Positions 37,342 to 49,272 of a DNA stretch of 64,000 nt are shown one piece after another. Position 1 is the first letter of the stretch; each line of letters opens with the position of its first letter. The stretch is from the NCBI GenBank assembly GCA_020746995.1, contig JAGPXD010000002.1, forward strand, positions 3,782,001 through 3,846,000. The letters are read 5' to 3'. The notes below the pieces were generated by a model. The model was not told where the DNA came from. It saw only the letters and a list, made by a program, of their open reading frames with translations, and did not search any database. The stretch is from Plectosphaerella cucumerina (taxonomy: Eukaryota; Ascomycota; Sordariomycetes; Glomerellales; Plectosphaerellaceae). Made by a program: the position numbers and the translations under genes.

Positions 37342-39762
37342 TCACGCAGCAGCGTGGAGTGAGGGCATAGACACCTCCAGTTTCGCCATCTGCTTCTCCA
37401 TGGCGTCCAGCGTCCTCTCAATGGCGATGCTCCCCTTGTCAAACTCCTTCCTAACAGCACCCAGCCTGGAGATCTCGGCCGGGAAGACCTGATCCCTCCA
37501 CCACTCATACCAAGCTGCTACCTCCTCCAGGTTCATCTCTTCAAGGCCAAGCCACTCGCCCAGCTTTTCATGCCACAGGGCGAATACCTCGCTGACAACA
37601 ACCTGGCCCAGTACCTTGGGACCCAGAATGTTGGACCATTTCATCGCGCCCGTGAGCATCGAGAGGTATGGCTCCTGATCGCCCGGGTCGACGCGGAAGT
37701 TGAGCCTTAGGTAGCGGCCCATCGATGGAAGAACATGGCTCATGATCAGCGGCTGCCATTGGCTACCCATGACCTCTCGCCACTGCTCCAGGCCTGGGAC
37801 GACACCACGGTCAAATGCCCACACGTCGACGAGCTGGCAGAACTTGCGGCGCACATCGGCGACAAGTCCTGTCCCCTTTGGTTCCAGATGGTAGCTCGGC
37901 AAGTATGGTAGCCACGGGAAAAGCCATACGTGGGGTAGCGTCTGGCTCTGCCGCTTCTTCCGTGGATTCCACTCTGCCACGGCAGACTCCAGCTTGCGCA
38001 CGACGCTGTCGATGAATTGAGCACGAACAAACGCGGGAAGAAGACTGTCCCACGCTTCCAGCACTGACAGGAGCGGGGCGGTATCATATACGTCCCAGTC
38101 CCGCACTGCCGTCATGGCTTTGGGATACCAGAGCTTGTACATCAGAGTCTCGAATGGTGTGGTGGCGCGCTGGTGCTGGCGGAAGATGTCGGTGCTGTTA
38201 AAGCCGTTCTGGCCGGTGTGGTGGTCCAGCGCGTTGCTGGTGCCCTCGGGTGGTCCAAGGAGAGGGCTGAGCGACTTGAGTTCCGTGGCTAGGTGGGTCG
38301 GCTGCTCAAGCAATACCCAGTCCGGGTCGCGGAAGAAAGGATGGATCGCAGCGACTGCGATGTCGCTAACCTCGGGGCTGAGTGTTGCAGCGCCTTGGAC
38401 AGCCTGCTGTAGACACTCGACGAGATCCGGCCATGCTTTGGTAGAAGGGAGCTGTTCCGTAACAACCTTTGCAAACACCTGCAAGCGGCTAAGATCCGAC
38501 GAGAGATCCGCCATCTCCTGCTCCCGTTCATGCAGTTCGAGGTCAACCCAGCTCTTCCGCTCCTCCAGGTTCCGCCATTCTTCGGAAAACGCAGCAAGGT
38601 CGGCATGAGCTCGGCGGACAATCTTGCGGGCCTCTGCGCTCTCTGATGACTCGGGAATGGCCCCTGCCGTTGGTGTCAACAGCCCAGAGGTGGATGTGAG
38701 CACCTTGCTGCCTGGGCCAGTGAGGTCGAGAATTGGCGCGAAGGCGTCGGGAATCTTCAAACCGGGCGCGTTCTTCCGGAGTTCGTCCGCCGTGAGGTAG
38801 CTGGTCTTCTGCCGTCTCGGAGTGCTGGCACTGCTGGTGACGCCGCTGCCGAGCTTCTTCTTCCTCTCCCGTTTCCTCTTCTTCTCCTCCTCATCGGAAT
38901 CCAGAACCACCTCACCTCTGAGCCTGGCCTGGCGTTTCTCTTCCTTCTTTTCTGCCTCGGACTTTTCCTTCACGGCTCCCAGGCCAACACCTTGGGGTCG
39001 CAGGTGTGCTTCGATGATAATGTTGCGCCCCTGACCCTCTTTTCCGAGACCCGTTCCCTCGACGTAGCCCATCTTGGCCATCAACCTTGCGCCGAAAGAC
39101 TTGGGATTTGTCTTGCCTGCAGCGCCCTTAGAGGCGTTGAAGGCACTTGGGAGGGCGGCCTTCTTGATAGGGGCATCGTTTGTCGGCTCTTTCAGAACGG
39201 GCTGTCTTGCAGACGAGGGGACGAAGCCACGGCCCAACGGGTTGCTTCCATCGAAACCGTTCTTGACGAAGCTGGGCCGCAGGTGCTTTGTCGACAGATC
39301 TTGTTCTTCTTCTTCTTCCCGAGCAGGAGCGAAACCAAGGCCACCACGAGCGCTGGACGCGAAGCCAAGGCCCGCTGTTGCTGATGACTCCTCTGCATCT
39401 TCGCTCTCGTTTTCCTCGGCGTCATCATCCATGCGACCGTCCGCGGCATTGCTGTCGTCTGAATATTCTTGTTCGGCCGGTTCCGCAGTCGTTGTTCCTG
39501 TCGAGACGAAGCTCATGCCCTTGCCTCGAAGGTTTTTCTGTTTCCACCGTCTTCCAGGGCCACCGTCTTCGCTGTCCGAAGCGAAGATTCCCAGTGCGGC
39601 CTGTTCTTTCGCGTTACCGACGCGTCGGCGCTTTCTGGGATTGAGATCGTTGAAGTCGCCGAAATCTTGGTCGTCTTGTTCGGATTCTGACTCGGAGGAG
39701 AATGAAGCCGCGGCGGCTTTCTTCGTCAGTCGCGACGGATCGAAAGTCGGAAAGTTGGACAT
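37342..39762 (-). CDS. ntr1: Spliceosome disassembly G-patch protein Ntr1/Spp382/TFIP11
   Basis: Intronless, 806 residues, starting at MSNFPTFDPSRLTKK. The N-terminal 130 residues are acidic and Ser/Glu/Asp-rich, as in the TIP_N region of tuftelin-interacting proteins, with a basic NPRKRRRVG likely nuclear signal at 41-49. A G-patch is at 222-265 (FGARLMAKMGYVEGTGLGKEGQGR). The middle (about 360-700) is the helical GCFC domain. The C-terminus contains the conserved LGPKVLGQVVV and FALWHEKLGEWL segments. The protein activates the DEAH helicase Prp43 to release excised lariat introns in the nucleus. It shares a 1.5-kb divergent promoter with the Sit4-associated protein gene. Confidence 0.93.
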   Translation of the reverse strand: MSNFPTFDPSRLTKKAAAASFSSESESEQDDQDFGDFNDLNPRKRRRVGNAKEQAALGIFASDSEDGGPGRRWKQKNLRGKGMSFVSTGTTTAEPAEQEYSDDSNAADGRMDDDAEENESEDAEESSATAGLGFASSARGGLGFAPAREEEEEQDLSTKHLRPSFVKNGFDGSNPLGRGFVPSSARQPVLKEPTNDAPIKKAALPSAFNASKGAAGKTNPKSFGARLMAKMGYVEGTGLGKEGQGRNIIIEAHLRPQGVGLGAVKEKSEAEKKEEKRQARLRGEVVLDSDEEEKKRKRERKKKLGSGVTSSASTPRRQKTSYLTADELRKNAPGLKIPDAFAPILDLTGPGSKVLTSTSGLLTPTAGAIPESSESAEARKIVRRAHADLAAFSEEWRNLEERKSWVDLELHEREQEMADLSSDLSRLQVFAKVVTEQLPSTKAWPDLVECLQQAVQGAATLSPEVSDIAVAAIHPFFRDPDWVLLEQPTHLATELKSLSPLLGPPEGTSNALDHHTGQNGFNSTDIFRQHQRATTPFETLMYKLWYPKAMTAVRDWDVYDTAPLLSVLEAWDSLLPAFVRAQFIDSVVRKLESAVAEWNPRKKRQSQTLPHVWLFPWLPYLPSYHLEPKGTGLVADVRRKFCQLVDVWAFDRGVVPGLEQWREVMGSQWQPLIMSHVLPSMGRYLRLNFRVDPGDQEPYLSMLTGAMKWSNILGPKVLGQVVVSEVFALWHEKLGEWLGLEEMNLEEVAAWYEWWRDQVFPAEISRLGAVRKEFDKGSIAIERTLDAMEKQMAKLEVSMPSLHAAA

Positions 39763-41295
39763 GGTGGGCGCAAGCACCAGCTCTCGCGGCGCAAGGCACT
39801 TCTTGGGGAGCGCAAGATCGATCTGGCGTTATGATTGCGGCGCGCTGATGATGGCGTAGAAGCTTGACGAACAAGCTCCTAGGCAGATGATTATGTCACG
39901 TCGCTCCCTTATCTTATCGATCGCTCTATCACGTGCTTGCTACGGTACTGGTGCTTGCGGGCGTGAGAGGAGCGATCTGGTTACGACAACGAACTAGGCA
40001 GCGTTCGAGGAGAGCTTTTGAATACACTAGACAAGGCGAGGCATCTGTTTAGTCGACTACACAGTATCTGATGATATTTTGATTCAGAACATGGGGGGTT
40101 GGTTGCAAGTCGCATGTCAAACAGAGACCCCGATCACGCGAGCCATCGCTTTTGGCATGCACGCCGCCAATAATTATAGAAGAGATGATCGAGTAAGACT
40201 GAAACACATCTGGCCTGCCAAGTACAAACTACGTCAACCGGAACGGCAACAAGCGCAGGGCGGCACTCGACAAGGATGTCACATGGCTGGCGCAGGGGAG
40301 CGAACCGTCCGAATCGACCAGATTTCGAGCTCCGAAGTTTAGCCCTCGAGCCCAACCCTGATCTTGGCCGCGTGCGACCCAGAGCAACCACCATCCCGCC
40401 AGCCAAAGTCGAGCCCAGCCCAGCCAGCCATTGCTGACAAGGCAATCTTAGGCCCCCCGACCAGGAACGCGAGCGGCCAATCTCCATCCAACTCGATTGC
40501 TGCCACGGCACATTCACCACCTCAACATCACTCGATCCGAGCACATTCAACTTGCAGCCAGACCATCGGGCGTCCGACCGGCAATTCCGACCCGCTCTCC
40601 GTTCCGCCTCGCGAACGCAAGCAGCATTCGATCGGATTTACCCCCTTGGCCGAGCGACTTTCACTCCCCAGCGCCGACGCTGCTTCGAACCGGGAACCGA
40701 CACGACCACCCCATTCGCGACCGTACGCTGCTACGTCGCTGCCTCCGCGCGCTCCGAGCCTCCAAAATCGGGAACTTCCACGAGCATTCGCTTCAGTGCA
40801 ATCGCATTTGACGTGCCATCTTCTTGTACAACAATCTCGCATTTCGTACGTGTGGTGCCGCCGCCCCTCCTTTGCCCACTTGCCCCCCTCCCCGGGGTTC
40901 TCCAGTTGGACTCGAATAGGCCTCGAATCAGGCGCTGTTGTGGCCGAGCCCCTCCTGCCGCCTATTGTCCAAACAAAACTTACTGACGATCCCTCACAGC
41001 CAGCTTGCCGGATACTTAATCACCTCAACCTCGACGACGCACTCACGGACAGCTTGCTTGACACCCACACACGACACATCCGGCGCTTGCGACGGACGGT
41101 ATAGAAGGCGTTTTCCATCCATCACCCGAGATACCCCCCACCCATCATCACCAGCGTTGTGATTTTCGATACACGGACCGTTGGAAACTCTGCATGCGCT
41201 GTGCAGTACATTCGCCTCCCGTATCGCCCAACATCATTCGTCCTTCCCGGCGCGACTTGTGACTCAGTCACGCGACATAGAACGAAACCGCCATC
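39763..41295. promoter_or_regulatory. Divergent promoter region, ntr1 / Sit4-associated protein
   Basis: 1.5 kb between divergent starts. It contains a CACGTG E-box at 39930-39935 and adjacent TATCTTATC. The right half (about 40364-41295) is Pro/Ser/Arg-coding in one long plus-strand frame that lacks an ATG start; I read this as leader DNA of the plus-strand gene. Confidence 0.5.
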
Positions 41296-44200
41296 ATGTT
41301 CTGGAGGTTTGGCGGCTATGCCAACATCTCCACCATCGATACCATCCTCGAGAAGCCAGACTTCACCGTCGAAGACCTTCTGGATGAGAGCGACCTGATC
41401 CAGGAAATCAAGCAGCAGAACTCGAAGCTGATCGAGTACTTGCGACAAGACAGCGTGCTCGAAAAACTGCTCGACTATGTCGTAGCGCCGAAACTCGAAG
41501 CTGTCGCTGCTGCAGGAAACAATGAAGAGCAGGATGAATCCAAGGGCAAGGGCCTGCTGCGCCCGTTCTCTCGGCCGCGTGCTTCCTCGAGTCAGTCAGA
41601 GACGGACCCCGACGAGGAGCTGGAGAAGAAGCGCAACCGCTACGCCTTTGTAGCTGCAGAAGTCCTGTCCTCCGACACATGGTCCATATATGAGGCACTG
41701 ATGGAGAACCGGCCTCTCATCCGGCACTTTTGGACATTCCTGAAACGACCCACGCCGCTTGACCCGTTGCAGGCGAGCTACTTCACAAAGGTCAACGAGT
41801 CGCTCTTCGACAAGAAGACGGAGGAGATGACGACTCTCCTCAAGGAGCTGCCGGAAGCCGTCTCGGACCTGCTCCGGCATGTCGAGTGCCCGATGGTCAT
41901 GGATCTTCTGTTGAAGATTATTGCCCTCGATAGGACCGAGGGCGGACAGGGTATCGTTGAGGTGAGTCGCTCTTGAGCAAACTATGGCGATGGCGTGATA
42001 CTAATACAGTCCAGTGGCTCTACTCCCAAGATGTCATTCCGACCCTGCTGTCATGTCTCAGCCCCGAGAACAACTGGGTCGTGCAGACCGCTGCGGGTGA
42101 CTTCATCAAGGCCATCATCACCATCTCCGCCAACGCATCCCAGAATGATCAGCAATGCATCGGGCCAAATGAGCTCACGAGACAGCTGGTTTCTCGGCCT
42201 TGCGTCGAGCAGCTGATCAAGTACATGCTCGGCGGCGGCAACGCCCTCACCGTTGGTGTGGGCATTGTCATTGAAGTGATCCGGAAGAACAACTCAGACT
42301 ACGACCCGGACGTTGGCAGTGAGGCCAGCTCGATCCCTTCCAGCCGCGACCCGATCTATCTCGGTACCCTCCTCCGTCTTTTCGCTCAGAACGTTCCCGA
42401 CTTTGTTCATCTGATCATGAACGCACCGGCCCAGAAGCGGAGGATCGATTCGACTTTCGGTGGCAAGATCGAGCCTCTGGGTTTCGATCGGTTCAAGACA
42501 TGCGAACTCATGGCAGAGCTCCTGCACTGCAGCAACATGGGTCTGCTCAACGAGCCGGGGTCTGAGGACGTCATCTCTGCACGAGACGCTGAGCGCCAGC
42601 GACTTCGGGCCGAGGGCAGGCTCTCGCCCAACAGGGGCGAGGAGGCATCGCAACTGGAAGACATGTCTCTCAGGGCGAACCAGTCCTCCCCTGAAGAGAA
42701 CCGCAAGCTCGAGATCACCAACATCTCTGACGACGATGGATTCGAGGAAGTCGAGCCCAGCCGCGAGATGAGCGAGGACACGTCCCACGAGTTCGTCAAG
42801 GCTGAAGAGGAGATTGCACCCGCCGCACCGTCGGCGCCGTTGATCGATAAGGATGATGACGACTTTGTCGACGAGCCTCTTAGCTCTCCCCGGCTCCAAG
42901 TTTCTGACGCCAAGGCACTGGAACCACCCTTCGAGGATCCAGACATGATGGTCGCTCCGTTGTCTCCAACGAAGCGCAAGGCCGCCGAACCTGAGCCCGC
43001 TGCCGAGGAAGAAGCAACCGTCCAGCCCGCCGAAGATACCAAGGATGCGGCGACTGGAGATGAAACCGTTGTGGCCGCTTCGCCCGATCCTGCCAAGACG
43101 AGCTCACCGACATCTCTGGATGCTCAGGTGGAGGAGACAAGGCGTGAAACGCAAAATCTCACTCTAGAGGAGCCGACGGCCACGCAGGACGCTCCTAGCG
43201 CTGGTGCGGAGAGCAAGGAGTCTCCCGCGACTAAAGCACCTGAGGTTCCCGAGGTCGAGATCAAGCCTGCAGAGGTCAAGCCCGAAGAAATCACAACTGC
43301 GACGTCCCCGAGGCAGGGTGCAACAGACCACGTTGCTGCTGTCGCCGACCTTGACGTACCCATGCCTGCACCGCTATTCTCTCCAAAGCCAAGTACCGAG
43401 GAGGCGCAGCTTCCAGACCTGGAGAAACCCCTTCCCCCTGTTCCAGAGGTGCTCGCTGCCAATGATGAGGCAAAGGCAACAGAAGACAAGTCTACAGATG
43501 CACCGACTCAGAGCTCCATCATCGACGAGTCTATCGACATCACAGCCTCCGCGGAGACGGGAGAGGCGCCAGACGTCCCTCCTCGGCCCGAACACCAGGA
43601 TGTTCAGCCCGTTGTTGGCGACTACCTGAAGATGCAATTTGTCGAGTATCATGTCGTGCCAACCATTCTGGTAAGTCTTCTATCACGTCTCTCGGGGAAG
43701 TGCACATCTCTAACGCCGTCTAGTCATTCTTCTTCTCTTATCCCTGGAACAACTTCCTGCACAACGTCGTCTACGACATCGTCCAGCAAGTCTTCAACGG
43801 CCCTATGGACCGGAGCTACAACCCGAACCTGGCCGTGTCCCTGTTCGAAGCCGCAGATGTTACCATTGCCATCATCAACGGACAGCTCGCCAGCGACGAG
43901 TCTCAAGCCAAGACAAAGACTCGCATGGGCTACATGGGACATCTGACTCTGATCGCCGAGGAGGTCGTCAAGTTCACGGAGAGGCACCCGCCTGAGCTCC
44001 TCTCCGAGACCGTACTGGAGAAGGTGATGGACCAGAACTGGATCAATTACGTCGAGGGAGCGCTTGCCGAGACGCGCGAACGGGACAATGCTATTCTGGG
44101 CGGAGTCCGGCCTGAGGTTGCCCTCGGAAACCGTGCCGGCATGTCGAGCAACGGCCTCTCGTCCGCCGGCATATCCAGCCTGGGCCCTTCCTTTAACAGT

Positions 44201-45617
44201 GGACAGGGCGGGTCTAACGCCTTGGCCGAAGCGGGCCTGAACGGTGGCATGGACCAGGACTCGAACAACAACAACGGTATCGGACCATTCGCCATCAGCG
44301 CGGGCACTCTGATGTCCGGTTTCGGCAGTTCGAGCGATGAGGACGACGACGATGCGGATGACAACGACGATGATGTGCACAATGAAGTAAGTCAGGAAAC
44401 TCCCCAATTATCGCACCACACATCCGATGATGTTGTGGTTCGTGTGCGACCTGCACCGGAGGAGGAGGATGTCGAGGACAGTGCTGGAGCCAGTATCCAG
44501 GGTTGATGTCAACGGGGCCTCGCCGGTTTGGACGATGCGGGTAAAGCATGCCAGATGACATCAAGGAGACGTCATGACACCTGGTTCCAGATGTTCAGGA
44601 TAGTTCCTCGAGCTCGGCGTAAGGTTGTGCGGTGGGACATAGCGCATTTACTAGGCGTGGGGTGCGCGACGACAATGGATCTCGTCTGGGGACCATTTTC
44701 TCACTGTGTCGATATCATCCGGGGCGATCGAAGACTAACGCGGCCAATAGTTCCGAGCCTACACGGATCCGTTGAACGGCTCAGCATCGAGCTCCCTGGA
44801 CCCCCCATCGCTGCCGCCGCCGCCCCCACCACTGAACGCACCTCCCTCTCGGGCTCGTCTTCAGCTTGCAGCCCGCCTGGCAATGCACCAGAAGAATGCC
44901 AGCAACGAGTCGGCAGGCGATGAGGACGGCAGTGTCGGATCCAACGACTCCCCGGAAAGGATTCGCAATCCTTTCGCGGACGACGACGATGATGACGACG
45001 AGCTGGACAGCGATGGAGAGGACAACGACCTTCACCATGGAACAGACGCAGCCGGGTCCATCAACAGCGCATGGGGTGCGTCGGCTAGAGGCTCCTGGTG
45101 GCGCGGCATGGTCCGCCGTCGACAAAACGACAGGTTCGAGGGCGACGAGTCCGACTCGGACAAGGAAGACAACGGGGACGAAGACGACGAGGAGTTTGGT
45201 GATTTTGCCATGCCCGAGGCCGAGCCAGCTCCCGGCACAGATCCCAACGACAGAGTGCTTTTGAAGCCCCTGGCACTGCATCCAGGAGGTGCGGGCCAGG
45301 GAAAGATCGGCTTCTCGGGGCTTTGGCCTTTCGGAGCCAAGGAGACTCAAGACGGCAGTACGGCCGCTGCGGAAGATGCCCCGAAGTCATCGGACGTTAT
45401 CACACTGGACGAGAAGGAACCGGCTGTTGTGGACAGGCCTGAAGCGGAAGTGTCCGCGGATGCCGAGAAGACAACAGTCCCGGCAGCACCAGACGCGCCG
45501 GCAAAGGAGGAGCCAGAGAAGGAGAAGGTCCAGGCGGCGGTGGAGGCGAAGCGGAGGACGAGCATCGAGGATCCCGATGAGGATGAGGTGGTTGTGCACA
45601 AGCCACTGGGTGTATGA
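41296..45617 (+). CDS. Sit4 phosphatase-associated protein (SAPS domain)
   Basis: Four exons, 41296-41961, 42015-43670, 43724-44386 and 44751-45617, give 1283 residues. The start MFWRFGGYANISTIDTILEKP and ESDLIQEIKQQNSKLIEYL are hallmarks of the SAP/Ekc1 family, and the SAPS helical-repeat domain covers about residues 90-790, interrupted by a long acidic, Pro/Glu-rich insert (about 460-770). The last exon is acidic (poly-Asp) with LPPPPPPLN and a PGGAGQGKIGF segment. Members are regulatory subunits of the PP6-like phosphatase Sit4 and act in G1/S, TOR signalling or mitosis. Introns 1 and 2 are 53 nt with CTAAT/CTAAC branch sites. Intron 3 is 364 nt, unusually long here, ending ACTAAC...AATAG. 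It may be alternatively spliced. Confidence 0.93.
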
Positions 45618-46646
45618 AGCATGTGTGACGTCGATGAAGCATAGGCATGGATGGACTCGGACACACGGGCATGAGATGAGGCATGAGGGGACGTCGTGGC
45701 GCACGATTACACACGGGTTTATCAAACGTTTCCGGGGAACCAGGCTGCGGCCTGCTGTCGAGGGTGGCGGAACGCTCCTGTGTATGCTGTATTATATACT
45801 GTCAATTTTTCGCGGAATGCATCGTCGTGTTTTGCAGTCATTCTCCGAGAGGATGAGGCTCGGGCAATCCCCGTTTGTCCACTCTGGCTGGGCTCATTTC
45901 GTCCGGCCCAAGGTTACGAGGATATCGGACTGGCATGTTGTGGCTGAAGTCTGGCCGCGGTATGTGCGTTGACAACGGTTTTGATGGCGGCCAATGGCGC
46001 TGCGGGGCTGAACGTCCCCAAGACTGCGAGGCCGAGTTGCCGAGGGCGAGACCTTCAATGCCCAGGCGGCTCGGCGGAAGTTGAAGAGGATGATCTCATG
46101 TGCGGCTTGGCGGTTGGCCGAGCTCGGGTGGGAAGGGCAGAGAGCAGGCCTAAATTAGGTGAACGGGCCAGATTCTATGGTTGAGTTCACTCGAGTTGAC
46201 CTGTGTATCGTCGAGCTGGCGAGACGCATTCGTCCTGCAGGAACACCAAGTTTGATGCGGATAGTCACGGCGTAGTCCTTGAGCATCGGAGGCCGCCTTC
46301 GATGCAAGACAGCATTGTCGTCGGCCAAGCAGCCAAGGATGTCGCCGCCATTCACACCAAGACGGTGATTCGCGCTTTCCCACCGCCTGCCAAGATGGAA
46401 CCAACAGGCAAAGGGGGGGGGATGCTGCGCCGGGGTCACGGGGAACCCTAGTCTCTCTGCCTCATCTCACTCGCTCGCTGCCTGCAGTGAAGGAGGAGGG
46501 GGCAGAGAAAGGGAGTCAGGGGACCAACCGACTCACATGGATCCGTCCTGCCTCGCCACATCATCCATGGTGATCAGCGCCTTGACGTTCCTTCGCCACG
46601 GGGATTCCTTGCGCCGATGCTATATGAATATCGAGATTCACCCATC
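45618..46646. other. Intergenic region upstream of the LITAF-like gene
   Basis: 1.0 kb between two plus-strand genes. A CTATATGAAT element at 46619-46628 lies just before the chosen LITAF ATG and is probably too close to be a TATA box for it. Nothing else recognised. Confidence 0.45.
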
Positions 46647-47225
46647 ATGTCATCGCCGCTCCCTCCCGCGCAAGGCGCAACGCCCCTCCAACCTCTTCCC
46701 ACCCACCAAACCCCTCCACCGATAGACTACTACGCCGCAGACCGAGGCTCCTCCTTCCAAGTCCAACAGAAACCCGTCGAACAGCCCCCTCCCATCGACT
46801 ACTACGTCGCAGACCGCTCTCGACCGTACATCATGGCCGCGCCGCCTCACGGAGGACACCAGCCGCCGCCCTACCAGGGCCAGTGGCAGCCCGCGCCCCA
46901 GGGCACACCCATCGCCTGTCTCGGCCCTCACTCCGCTCCCGTCTCGTGCCCCAACTGCCGACAGTCGGGCGTGACTTCCGTCGAGTACTCGAGCGGCGGC
47001 TTCACACACGCGCTCGGCGCGTTGTTCTGCTTCGTCACCTGCCTGGGTTGTATCCCCTATTTCTTCAGCGGCCTTAAGGACGCGACGCACAAGTGCGCGA
47101 ATGTGAGTTTTCTTTCCAACACCGTCCATGTCTTGCGGGAGCGTAGCTGACGGACTGTCTAGTGTGGTGTGCCCCTGGCCACATATCACCGGAGCGGAAG
47201 GACTGAGCCCCATATTCAAGGGTGA
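46647..47225 (+). CDS. LITAF/SIMPLE-like zinc-binding membrane protein
   Basis: Two exons, 46647-47102 and 47163-47225, give 172 residues. The N-terminal 95 residues are Pro-rich, with two copies of PPPIDYYxADR (23-33 and 47-57) and a PPPY motif at 73-76. The LITAF domain follows: CPNC at 101-104, a 24-residue hydrophobic stretch (FTHALGALFCFVTCLGCIPYFF), then HKCANC at 148-153, split by the intron. In the family the two Cys pairs bind zinc together and the hydrophobic part dips into the cytosolic face of endosomal or lysosomal membranes; PPxY recruits Nedd4-type ubiquitin ligases. The ATG at 46617 would add ten residues; I prefer 46647 because the added residues do not look conserved. Confidence 0.9.
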
Positions 47226-47742
47226 TGTGGCGGGAGAGATATACAGAGTGCGATACTGGGCTGCGTTGGAAAAATGAGTAGGCAGGTCGGCAGTGCGACG
47301 GCAGCATGGAGTACCGGCATCAAGATACCCGCGGCCCCTTAGGCAGCACCCTCGTCCGAGACGAGCGACGACCGGCCAGTTTTTCCCTTGAGTTCTGATA
47401 TTCGTTTTCAACCTTGCATCTACCACATGTCGTGTCACTTTCTCGTATGAGGGAACAATTCGGCGAGAACTGCGGATCGCGGTTCCGTCTGCGGGTATCT
47501 ATTTGTGAAGGCCGGCTGGATCCTGGCGCCCCCGAATCGTTGGTCATCGTCAAAATATGCCCCAGGTCTGCCTACCAGGCGCCGTGTTTGTCGCTTCAAA
47601 GTGTTGTTCAAAGCTTCTAAAAAAACGTCGTTGCGCTTCATGTTCAGAACTGACCGAAGCCTCCCTCTCCTCCTCGCTGCCGCGCTGCGGTTTCCCCCTT
47701 TCTCTCATCCCCGTTACTTCTCGCGCAGGCGTTGTGGCGGTC
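47226..47742. other. Convergent intergenic region, LITAF-like / pac1
   Basis: 517 bp between two stops facing each other; 3' untranslated DNA of both genes. No gene recognised. Confidence 0.5.
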
Positions 47743-49272
47743 TCAGTTGGCAAACACCCGCACCTTGAGATCTACGCTCCCCGTGGCGATGACGCACCGG
47801 ATCTTCTCTGTCGTCGTAGGTGCTGGGGCCGTCTTGCTCGGGGTGCCGTTGGCCCCGTTCTCGCCGGCGCTCTTCGCCTCCTCATTGATGATGCCGGGCG
47901 CCCACCGGATGCACGAGACGAAGTGACCATGGACCTCGCTGATGGTCTTGACGCACTTGCCCTCCTGGGTCAGATCCCAGCACCGCAAGGTGAAGTCGTC
48001 GGATGCGCTGAGGAGGTACTTGCCGCCCGGGTGGAAGACAAGCCCACGTATCCAGTTGTCGTGGCCGACGAGTGTCTTGAAGCAGTTGCCCCGGCCGTCC
48101 CAGAGCTTGATGGTCTTGTCACGGCCGCCTGTGGCAAAGAACTCGGCGGTGGCGGAGGCGGCCGGCGCCTTCTTCAAGCCAGCCAAGGGGGCGAGGTGAG
48201 GATACGATGCCGGGTTGGCCATGGCGCAGCATAAGACGACGTGCTCGTGTCCGACGAGGGTGAGCTTCGTTTCTGGGTTGGCGACGCTAATGTCCCACAG
48301 CCGTGCCACCCGGTCGTCTCCCACCGAGAGCAGGAAGCGGCCGTCGGGGGAGGGGGCGACGTTGCGCACCCACTCGACGTGACCCCGCAGGGTCTTGAGG
48401 CAGTAACCGGTCGACACGTCCCATATCCTCAGCGTCTTGTCTCGGCTTGCGGATACCAGGAGGTTGCCGGAGCTGGGTGCCCCTGCAGCACCGCTGGGAA
48501 TAAAGCGCACGGCGCTGACGCTGTGATCGTGGCCCGGAAGGGTGCGTATGTTCTTGTACTCGTCCGAAGGGTCCCAGAGCTTGATGGTTAGGTCGTTTGA
48601 GCAAGATGCCAGCAACGTACCGCCTCTTGGGCCTCCAAAGTCCAGATCCAGAACGGCATTTGTGTGGCCCTTGATGGTCCTCTCAAGCTCGCCGTGTTCC
48701 CAATCCCAGATCTTGATGGTGTAGTCTTCTGAACCGGAAGCCAGGGACGAGAAAACGGGGTGGAATGCGACGCAGGTGACAGGGTCTCGGTGGGACTGAA
48801 GGGTATGTCGCGCAGGTGCTCTCGGCAGCCACGAGCTCGGGTCTTGGTTCTTCCTGGAGAGGGATGTCGGGGTGGCGCTATCTAGCTCTGACTGGAGTGC
48901 GGCATTGCGGCTCTCGAGATCCATTATCTAGGACGATGACGGTGGGATCAGCCGGGGAACGCGTTTGAGGAGGGCACAGGCGGGGGAGCCAACCTTTTTT
49001 TGCAACCGGACGACGCTGGTCCATTTCTTCTCGAGCAGACCCTCATATTTCTTGCTGGTTGCTTCGTCAAAGGTGTCTCCGATTTTAATCTCCTCGCGCA
49101 GGGCGGCGGCGCTACTCGGTAGGTTGCTTGAAGATAGGTACGCAATGATCGCCTTGTGTCTGTCGCGGGGGTTAGCAAGAGAGGCGGTGACGCAGCGCTG
49201 GAGGGGAACAGGGGGGGTAAGGGGAAGAACGTACAGCTCCTCCGCCTGCCGGGAGGTAAGGATCTGGCTCAT
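47743..49272 (-). CDS. pac1: Nuclear distribution protein Pac1/NudF (LIS1 orthologue)
   Basis: Three exons, 49272-49235, 49159-48994 and 48927-47743, give 462 residues. The first two exons encode the LisH dimerisation motif (MSQILTSRQAEELHKAIIAYL) and SKKYEGLLEKKWTSVVRLQKK, then the coiled coil IMDLESRNAALQSELD. Seven WD40 repeats follow from about residue 105, with WD endings such as IKIWDWEHG, IKLWDPSDE, LRIWDVSTG, ARLWDISVA, IKLWDGRGN and LRCWDLTQ. Pac1 binds dynein and NudE at microtubule plus ends and is needed for nuclear migration in hyphae. The intron after exon 1 has a GTACGT donor; intron 2 uses GTTGGC, which is unusual but is the only junction that keeps the conserved LQKKIMDLE. 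Confidence 0.95.

Noticed and set aside
40364..41104. 246-residue plus-strand frame before the Sit4-associated protein gene
   Set aside because: It begins at TTG, is Pro/Ser-rich throughout and fits a leader region better than a protein.
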